Shown here piece by piece: positions 59,021 through 64,000 of a stretch of DNA of 64,000 nt. A program made the position numbers and the translations under genes. The notes beneath the pieces were generated by a model that was not told the origin of the DNA, ran no database searches, and was given only the letters and a program-made list of their open reading frames with translations. This DNA comes from Alistipes onderdonkii (GTDB lineage: Bacteria; Bacteroidota; Bacteroidia; Bacteroidales; Rikenellaceae). The stretch lies in NCBI RefSeq assembly GCF_025145285.1, contig NZ_CP102251.1, forward strand, positions 1,984,001 to 2,048,000, given 5' to 3'. Numbering within the stretch: the stretch's first letter is position 1; each line of letters begins with the position of its first letter.

Positions 59021-60022
59021 CTAAGCGCCCGCATAGATCAGCATTCCGAGCCCGGTGAGGAACAGCAGGAACATTCCCAGGTTGAGCCTGCGGGAGATTT
59101 TGGGAGCCCCCTTGAATTCTTTCCAGATCAGTATTCCCCAGAGTGCCGATACGAGTGTAGCACCCTGTCCCAGGCCGTAGGAGATCGCCGCCCCGGCCTT
59201 GCCCGAAGCGATCATGCTGAACGATTCTCCCAGGCACCAGATCATACCGCCCAACACGCCGACCATGTGGGTTTTGAGGCCGCCTTTGAAATAGTCGGCG
59301 ATCCGCACGGGTTCTCCGTCCACCGGACGTTTCATCGCGACGGTGTTGAACAGGAAATTGCTGACGAAAACCCCGACGGCGAAGATGAATACGGCTGTAT
59401 AGGGTGTCATTTTGCCGGCTGCGGGGGCGGCAAAATCGTTCAGATCCATGGAAGCGGCCACGAAACGGTAGAAGAATGCCATGATGATGCCGGCCGCAAC
59501 CGAAATGAGAATGCCCTTTGTCGTGAGCCTGCGTTTTTCGGTCTGGGCTTTCTTGTAGGCGAATCCGTTCATGACGATCGCTGCGGCAATGAGCAGTACC
59601 CCGATGAAAATGAAGGTCGGGTCGCCTTTGGCTGCGCTGAAATAATTTATCAGCACGCCCAGTACCAACGCGAGCCCCACACCCACGGGAAAAGCTACCG
59701 ACATGCCGCAGAGGGCGATGGCGGCCGAAAGCAGGATGTTCGAAGCGTTGAATATCACGCCGCCCATGAATGCCGAGAAGAGGCTGCCTGCGTCTGCCTG
59801 TGCCAGGTCTGCGAGGAAACCGCGCCCTTCGGCGCCGAAACTGCCCAGCGTGAAGGCCGACAGCAAGGAGAAGAGCAGCACACCGACCACGTAGTCCCAA
59901 TAGAAGAGTTCATAGCGCCACGTGCGGGCCGCCAGTTTCTGGGTGTTGCCCCAGGAGCCCCAGCACAGCATGGTGATGAAGCAAAAAGCGATTGCCAGGG
60001 GATAACTTTGAACGATAAACAT
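59021..60022 (-). CDS. GRP/DMT-type sugar permease of the ribose locus
   Basis: A 333-residue inner membrane protein with about ten helices in two repeats. Landmarks are the start MFIVQSYPLAIAFCFITMLC with WGSWGNTQKL, GGVIFNASNILLSAAIALCG, AFPVGVGLALVLGVLINYF, and a second half with VGVLGGMIWCLGESFSMIAS and GLGQGATLVSALWGILIWKE. This matches the glucose/ribose porter-like branch of the DMT superfamily. It is last in a minus-strand set with SusD, ribokinase and ADP-ribosylglycohydrolase, so ribose or nucleoside uptake is the likely task. Confidence 0.82.
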   Translation of the reverse strand: MFIVQSYPLAIAFCFITMLCWGSWGNTQKLAARTWRYELFYWDYVVGVLLFSLLSAFTLGSFGAEGRGFLADLAQADAGSLFSAFMGGVIFNASNILLSAAIALCGMSVAFPVGVGLALVLGVLINYFSAAKGDPTFIFIGVLLIAAAIVMNGFAYKKAQTEKRRLTTKGILISVAAGIIMAFFYRFVAASMDLNDFAAPAAGKMTPYTAVFIFAVGVFVSNFLFNTVAMKRPVDGEPVRIADYFKGGLKTHMVGVLGGMIWCLGESFSMIASGKAGAAISYGLGQGATLVSALWGILIWKEFKGAPKISRRLNLGMFLLFLTGLGMLIYAGA

Positions 60023-60048
60023 AATGCGTCGAATTTACGGGGTTCGGA

Positions 60049-61581
60049 TTAATTCCCGGCAGCTTGCGGAGTGCTGCCGTATACCAACAGGTCGCGGATT
60101 TGCAGCGATGCATCCTTGCGCGGGTTATGCCATTCGGCCGTGATGCGGTGGGGGCCGGACGGGAGCCGGTAACGCCAGAACAGTTCATGGCGGCGGGTGC
60201 GGTAAAGCGCCGGGAGCTTGACCCGTTCGACCGGTTGTCCGTCGATCGAGAAGGTTACTTCGGCGACGTACGATTCGTCGGGGCAGCGCAGGGCGCCCGT
60301 CAATACCGCTCCGATGCCGTCGAATTCGATTCCGCCGGCTTCGGGAAGCGATTTGTGTATCGAACGGCGTTCGGTCGGATAATGCCCTTCGAACGACTGT
60401 TCGAAACGGACGGGTACGGGTTGCTGGCATGCGATGGTCACGTCGGTTTCACCTACGGAACCGCCGTTGCGGCGGATCACTTCCAAAGCCTGACAGAAAC
60501 TCATTTCGTAGGTGCGGTTGAGCGAGATGTCGGTATAGGCAAAGTCCATATCTTCCACTTCACGCAGGTTGCGCATCCATTTTTCCGGGATGTTGCCGTA
60601 CCCGAGCATTGCGCCCAGGATACCGCCGGCCGATGCCGGGTTGCAATCCGAATCCTGTCCGCAGCGGGTGGCGATATCGAGTGTCTTCGAGAAGTCGCCC
60701 TCGCCGTAAAGCAGGCCGATAAGGATGTAGGCGCTGTTGATCACGGCGTCGATGTTGAACGGCACGAATACGCCGTCCGGGCAGCCGATATCCGAGCTCC
60801 ATTTCTTTTCGCATTCGAACCAGGTGCGTTTCCAGTCGCCGGGATACTGCTTGTGCCAGGCGATGACGTCTTTCATGCACCGGTAATAGCGGCTCTGTTC
60901 GGGGATGGTTTTCAAGGCTTCCTCGACGATGAATCCGATGTCGTCCGAGACGAACGAAAGCGAATACATCGCTGCCACGTAAACTCCGCCGTACCAGCCG
61001 TCGCCGTAGTTCATGATGTGTCCCACGCGGTCGCAGAACTCCGAGGCCGCGTTGGGCATGCCCGGGGACATGAGCCCCGCAAAATCGGCTTCGATCTGGA
61101 AGTCGAGGTCGTCGGCATGGGGGTTGTTGATCCAGTGCCCCGATTCGGGCGGGCGGATGCCGTTGAGGATGTTGTAGCGTGCGGCCTGGTTGGCGTGCCA
61201 CAGTACGTAGCCGGCATTGGCGAAGGCTGCGGCGAGCGAATCCACCGGGGCGTCGATGCCCAGGCGGTCGAAAACTTCGACGAACGTCAGATCCATGTAT
61301 ACGTCGTCGTAAAGTCCCGGGGTGTTTTCATACCACCATTTGATGTAGTGTTCCGGCCACGGGATCGGGGTGTATTCCTGGATCATCGTGCCGTTGAATT
61401 TGAATTCCGTCGGGCCGCCGTAGGTGCATCCGATAGTCTGGCCGGCCCAGCCGCCCTTGATTTTGTCGAGCAGCCGTTCTTTGGTGAGGGTGACCTGTTC
61501 CGGGAGCTCGCGGGGCGCCGGGCGGGCATTGCACGAGACGATGGTCGCGGCCGTGCAGAGTAACAAAAAGGTTTTTTTCAT
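60049..61581 (-). CDS. ADP-ribosylglycohydrolase family protein, exported
   Basis: Start chosen at 61581 (MKKTFLLLCTAATIVSCNAR), which gives a lipoprotein-type signal (ATIVSC); codons upstream are unused. The 510 residues contain the family core: IKGGWAGQTIGCTYGGPTEF (about 42-61), the metal-binding YDDVYMDLTFVEVFDRLG, DDIGFIVEEAL, and RCGQDSDCNPASAGGILGAM followed by GYGNIPEKW. The C-terminal part (about 400-510) is a beta-rich extension that may bind sugar. Such enzymes cleave ADP-ribosyl or related N-glycosidic bonds, releasing ribose units. It lies between ribokinase and permease genes with short gaps, as in ribose-utilisation loci of Bacteroides. Confidence 0.88.
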   Translation of the reverse strand: MKKTFLLLCTAATIVSCNARPAPRELPEQVTLTKERLLDKIKGGWAGQTIGCTYGGPTEFKFNGTMIQEYTPIPWPEHYIKWWYENTPGLYDDVYMDLTFVEVFDRLGIDAPVDSLAAAFANAGYVLWHANQAARYNILNGIRPPESGHWINNPHADDLDFQIEADFAGLMSPGMPNAASEFCDRVGHIMNYGDGWYGGVYVAAMYSLSFVSDDIGFIVEEALKTIPEQSRYYRCMKDVIAWHKQYPGDWKRTWFECEKKWSSDIGCPDGVFVPFNIDAVINSAYILIGLLYGEGDFSKTLDIATRCGQDSDCNPASAGGILGAMLGYGNIPEKWMRNLREVEDMDFAYTDISLNRTYEMSFCQALEVIRRNGGSVGETDVTIACQQPVPVRFEQSFEGHYPTERRSIHKSLPEAGGIEFDGIGAVLTGALRCPDESYVAEVTFSIDGQPVERVKLPALYRTRRHELFWRYRLPSGPHRITAEWHNPRKDASLQIRDLLVYGSTPQAAGN

Positions 61582-61600
61582 GGTCGGGTCTGTTTTAGCG

Positions 61601-62518
61601 TTATAGGTTGAATACGTCGACTTCGGTACGGTAAGGTACGGAATTTTGCGCACCCGGGCGTGTCACCGATATGGCCGAGGCTTTACAGGCGAAACGCACG
61701 GCTTCGGGAAGTGTCCGCCCCTCGGAAAGGGCTACGACCAGCGCCCCGTTGAACACATCGCCCGCGGCGGTCGTGTCGACAGCCTGTATCTTATATGCCG
61801 GGACGACTTCGCAGTGTTCCCCGTCGAAGACCAGGGCCCCTTTGGCTCCGAGCGTGATGATGACGTTGCACACGCCCATCGACGCGATTTTACGGGCGGC
61901 TTCTTCGGCCGTGTGTTCATCGGTGATGCGGATTCCGGAAATGGCTTCGGCTTCGGTTTCATTTGGGGTGATCGCGTAGAGCGTTTCGAGCAGTCCGGCG
62001 GAGAGCTTCGAGGCCGGGGCCGGGTTCAGGACGACCTTCTTGCCCAGCCGGTATGCCATGGCGGCTGCGGCTTCCACGGTTTGCATCGGGATTTCGAGTT
62101 GCAACAGGATGATATCGGCCGCTTCGACCGCCTCGGCCGACCGTTTGAGGTCGTTCGGGGTGAGATGTGCGTTGGCTCCGGGTGCGACGACGATGCAGTT
62201 CTCAGCGTCGGTATCTACGGTAATCAGGGCCACGCCCGACGGGTTTTTCGTGTCGGAAAATACATACGAAGTGTCGATCCCTTCTTCATTGAACAACTGG
62301 TTGGCCTGGTGTCCGAAGATGTCGCTGCCTGTTTTGCAGATGAAGGAGACCCTTCCGCCCAGACGCGCCACTGTGACGGCCTGGTTGGCGCCTTTGCCGC
62401 CCGGGTTCATGAAGAAGGTGCCCCCGATGACCGTCTCGCCGGGAAGGGGTAAGTGTCCGGTGCAGATGACCATATCGGTGTTCGAACTGCCGATTACGAG
62501 AATTTTTGATTCTGACAT
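61601..62518 (-). CDS. rbsK: Ribokinase
   Basis: A 305-residue PfkB-fold kinase with the ribokinase signature MNPGGKGANQAVTVARLGG (about 37-55), NPAPASKLS (about 170), ITPNETEAEAISGI and the catalytic VDTTAAGDVFNGALVVALSE (about 245-264) in which the usual GAGD is AAGD. It phosphorylates ribose to ribose 5-phosphate in the cytoplasm. The ADP-ribosylglycohydrolase gene follows after 19 bp. A strong hairpin lies between it and the susD gene upstream. Confidence 0.93.
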   Translation of the reverse strand: MSESKILVIGSSNTDMVICTGHLPLPGETVIGGTFFMNPGGKGANQAVTVARLGGRVSFICKTGSDIFGHQANQLFNEEGIDTSYVFSDTKNPSGVALITVDTDAENCIVVAPGANAHLTPNDLKRSAEAVEAADIILLQLEIPMQTVEAAAAMAYRLGKKVVLNPAPASKLSAGLLETLYAITPNETEAEAISGIRITDEHTAEEAARKIASMGVCNVIITLGAKGALVFDGEHCEVVPAYKIQAVDTTAAGDVFNGALVVALSEGRTLPEAVRFACKASAISVTRPGAQNSVPYRTEVDVFNL

Positions 62519-62544
62519 GGTGTTTTTTCTGTGTGGCTGTTTAT

Positions 62545-62580
62545 CCCGCCCTGCCGGTTCCTACAAACCGGCAGGGCGGG
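62545..62580 (-). terminator. Intercistronic hairpin between susD and ribokinase
   Basis: Perfect 15-bp GC-rich arms (62545-62559 and 62566-62580) with a 6-nt loop and no U-tract, seven bases after the susD stop. It probably stabilises the upstream transcript and lets expression of outer membrane and enzyme genes differ. Confidence 0.75.
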
Positions 62581-62587
62581 GTGGTGT

Positions 62588-64000
62588 TCAATCGGTATAT
62601 CCGTCGTTTTGTTTGAGGTTCGTGTTGGTCTTGCGGATGTTGGCCGGAATAGGGTAAAGTTTCGTGTATGCCGGGCTGACGGCCGGTTTCAGGTCGCGTG
62701 CTTCGCTCCACTTGCCGAACCGGATCATATCCTGGCGACGTAATCCTTCCCATGCAAATTCCCGGCCCCGTTCGTCGTAAATTTCATCGAGTGTCAGATC
62801 GGCGGCCTTGTAGTCTTCCAGCCCCGTGCGGCGGCGCACCTCGTTGAAAAGGGGAACGGCCAGATCGGCATGCCCCTGGCGCACGAGCGCCTCGCCCTTC
62901 ATCATCAGCACGTCGGCATAACGGTAGACCACATAGTCGTTGTCCATGCATTCGCCTTGCAGCCCGTTCGCATATTCGTATTTGGCCGAGCGGACGCCTT
63001 CGTTCGATTTTGCCGGGTTCGAGAAGTCGAACAGCGAGGTGATATGCGGCGTGTAGTCGAGCTGCTGCCCGTTTTGCATCAGGAGCGGATTGCCCGACAT
63101 GTCGTACTGGGGGCCCGCGAGCCATTGCCTGCGCCGGATGTCTTTCGGATCGTACTTGTTATAGAAAGACTCGGTTGCGGCAAAGCCGTTCCAGCAAAAG
63201 TCGAGGATGCCGTAGGTCTGTTGCGAGAGGCTGTTGAGCGTCAGCTGGTGGAACCGGAAGACGTGCCACCAGTTTTGCGACGTGTAAACTTTGTCATAGA
63301 GGATGACGAATATATTCTCCTTCGACGAGGTGTTGTCCACCTTGAAGTTCGAAAAGTAGTCGGGTTCTATCTCCAGTTGCCCGAAGCCGATCACCTGGTC
63401 GCAGGCAGCGATGGTTTCGTCCCATTTGGCCTCGCCGATCCACTCCTGCGCATTGATGTACAGTTTGGCGAGCGTGGTGTAAGCCATCGCCTTGGTTACG
63501 CGGCCGTAGTTCGAGGCGGTAGGCACGTCCTGTAACAGGCCGACGTTATCCTTGATCTGCTGTTCGATGAACGAGAAGAGGAACTTGCGATCCACCTGCC
63601 TGGGCAGGCTCGTGTCCGAGAAGTCGGTGGTGAAGGGAACATTGCCGAACAGATCCATGGCATTCAGATAGAACCATGCGCGCATGACCAGCACCTCGGC
63701 TACCAGGCTGGGTTTGGCCTCGAAATCGACCGACGACTGGTCGAACTCATAGAGTATCTGGTTGCAGAGCGAAATGCCGCCGAAAAGGAACTCCCAGATC
63801 GTTTGCAGATCCTGCATCTGCGAATTCCACGTGTGTGCGTGCATGTCGCGCCATACGCCGTCGTCGACCCACTGGTTTCCTTCGCGCAGGGGACTGACCG
63901 CCTCGTCCGTCGATACGGAAATCGTGCCCCAGATACAGCGGTAGCAGGTATAGCGTACCAGATAAGCGTAAATACGCCCGGCGCTCATAAGGAATTCTTC
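62588..64000 (-). CDS. SusD/RagB family lipoprotein, N-terminus outside the window
   Basis: The frame stays open to the window edge: four codons (EEFL) precede the first visible Met and fit the SusD pattern EEFLMSAGRIYAYL, so the gene continues past 64000. The 470 visible residues show the SusD core LVAEVLVMRAWFYLNAMDLF with GNVPFTTDF, KAMAYTTLAKLYINAQEW, YVVYRYADVLMMKGEALVRQ, FNEVRRRTGL and IYDERGREFAWEGLRRQDMI. It should pair with a SusC gene just outside. The downstream ribokinase, ADP-ribosylglycohydrolase and permease genes suggest a ribose- or nucleoside-containing ligand. Confidence 0.93.
   Translation of the reverse strand, partial: EEFLMSAGRIYAYLVRYTCYRCIWGTISVSTDEAVSPLREGNQWVDDGVWRDMHAHTWNSQMQDLQTIWEFLFGGISLCNQILYEFDQSSVDFEAKPSLVAEVLVMRAWFYLNAMDLFGNVPFTTDFSDTSLPRQVDRKFLFSFIEQQIKDNVGLLQDVPTASNYGRVTKAMAYTTLAKLYINAQEWIGEAKWDETIAACDQVIGFGQLEIEPDYFSNFKVDNTSSKENIFVILYDKVYTSQNWWHVFRFHQLTLNSLSQQTYGILDFCWNGFAATESFYNKYDPKDIRRRQWLAGPQYDMSGNPLLMQNGQQLDYTPHITSLFDFSNPAKSNEGVRSAKYEYANGLQGECMDNDYVVYRYADVLMMKGEALVRQGHADLAVPLFNEVRRRTGLEDYKAADLTLDEIYDERGREFAWEGLRRQDMIRFGKWSEARDLKPAVSPAYTKLYPIPANIRKTNTNLKQNDGYTD

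Overview
The window reads as a chromosomal segment of a gut-type Bacteroidota organism. Evidence: two SusC/SusD-type loci, a BT_3987-like lipoprotein, a DUF6377 regulator, and repeated -7 elements of the form TAnnTTTG. The high-GC, strongly GC3-biased coding sequence fits Alistipes (Rikenellaceae) best, but that assignment is inference and no rRNA is present. About 41 protein genes, one tRNA, one leader peptide and one candidate small RNA are supported.

Layout. 1-313 is the start of an unrecognised secreted protein. 399-13982 (minus) is a polysaccharide-utilisation-type locus: SusC, SusD and a BT_3987-like lipoprotein, then four DUF4855 proteins carrying five DUF4855 modules, the last fused to a glycerophosphodiester phosphodiesterase domain. 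A divergent DUF6259 glycosidase-like gene lies at 14827. 17110-22554 (minus) is an RND efflux operon (adaptor, pump, TolC). 22864-29399 (plus) is a porin / imelysin / di-haem oxidoreductase / CcsBA cytochrome c assembly operon. A PfkB sugar kinase follows.

30588-39889 (plus) is a membrane-spanning DUF6377 regulator followed by two DUF1080 proteins and two Gfo/Idh/MocA oxidoreductases, a probable 3-keto-glycoside pathway. Next come an AGCS amino-acid:Na+ symporter, a membrane acyltransferase, the pyruvate formate-lyase pair pflB/pflA, and DUF2721. A compact candidate sRNA lies at about 46737-46836. 47064-51472 (minus) is a PhoB/PhoR-like two-component system followed by a PiT phosphate transporter with a PhoU-like tail. 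Tandem 11-bp repeats resembling Pho boxes precede both the regulator and the transporter.

51566-53673 (minus) is an aromatic amino-acid operon: prephenate dehydratase, then DAHP synthase-chorismate mutase. It is headed by a 26-residue Phe/Tyr-rich leader peptide and an intrinsic terminator, a textbook attenuator layout. After an LPS-kinase-like gene comes an AT-rich orphan gene directly downstream of tRNA-Thr(GGT). Divergent from the tRNA is a threonine dehydrogenase gene with a perfect TGTGA/TCACA-type palindrome in the shared control region. The right end (59021-64000, minus) is a ribose/nucleoside-type locus: SusD, ribokinase, ADP-ribosylglycohydrolase, GRP-like permease.

The most notable items are the DUF4855/GDPD locus, the Phe/Tyr leader attenuator, the candidate Pho boxes, the candidate sRNA and the DUF1080/oxidoreductase cluster.
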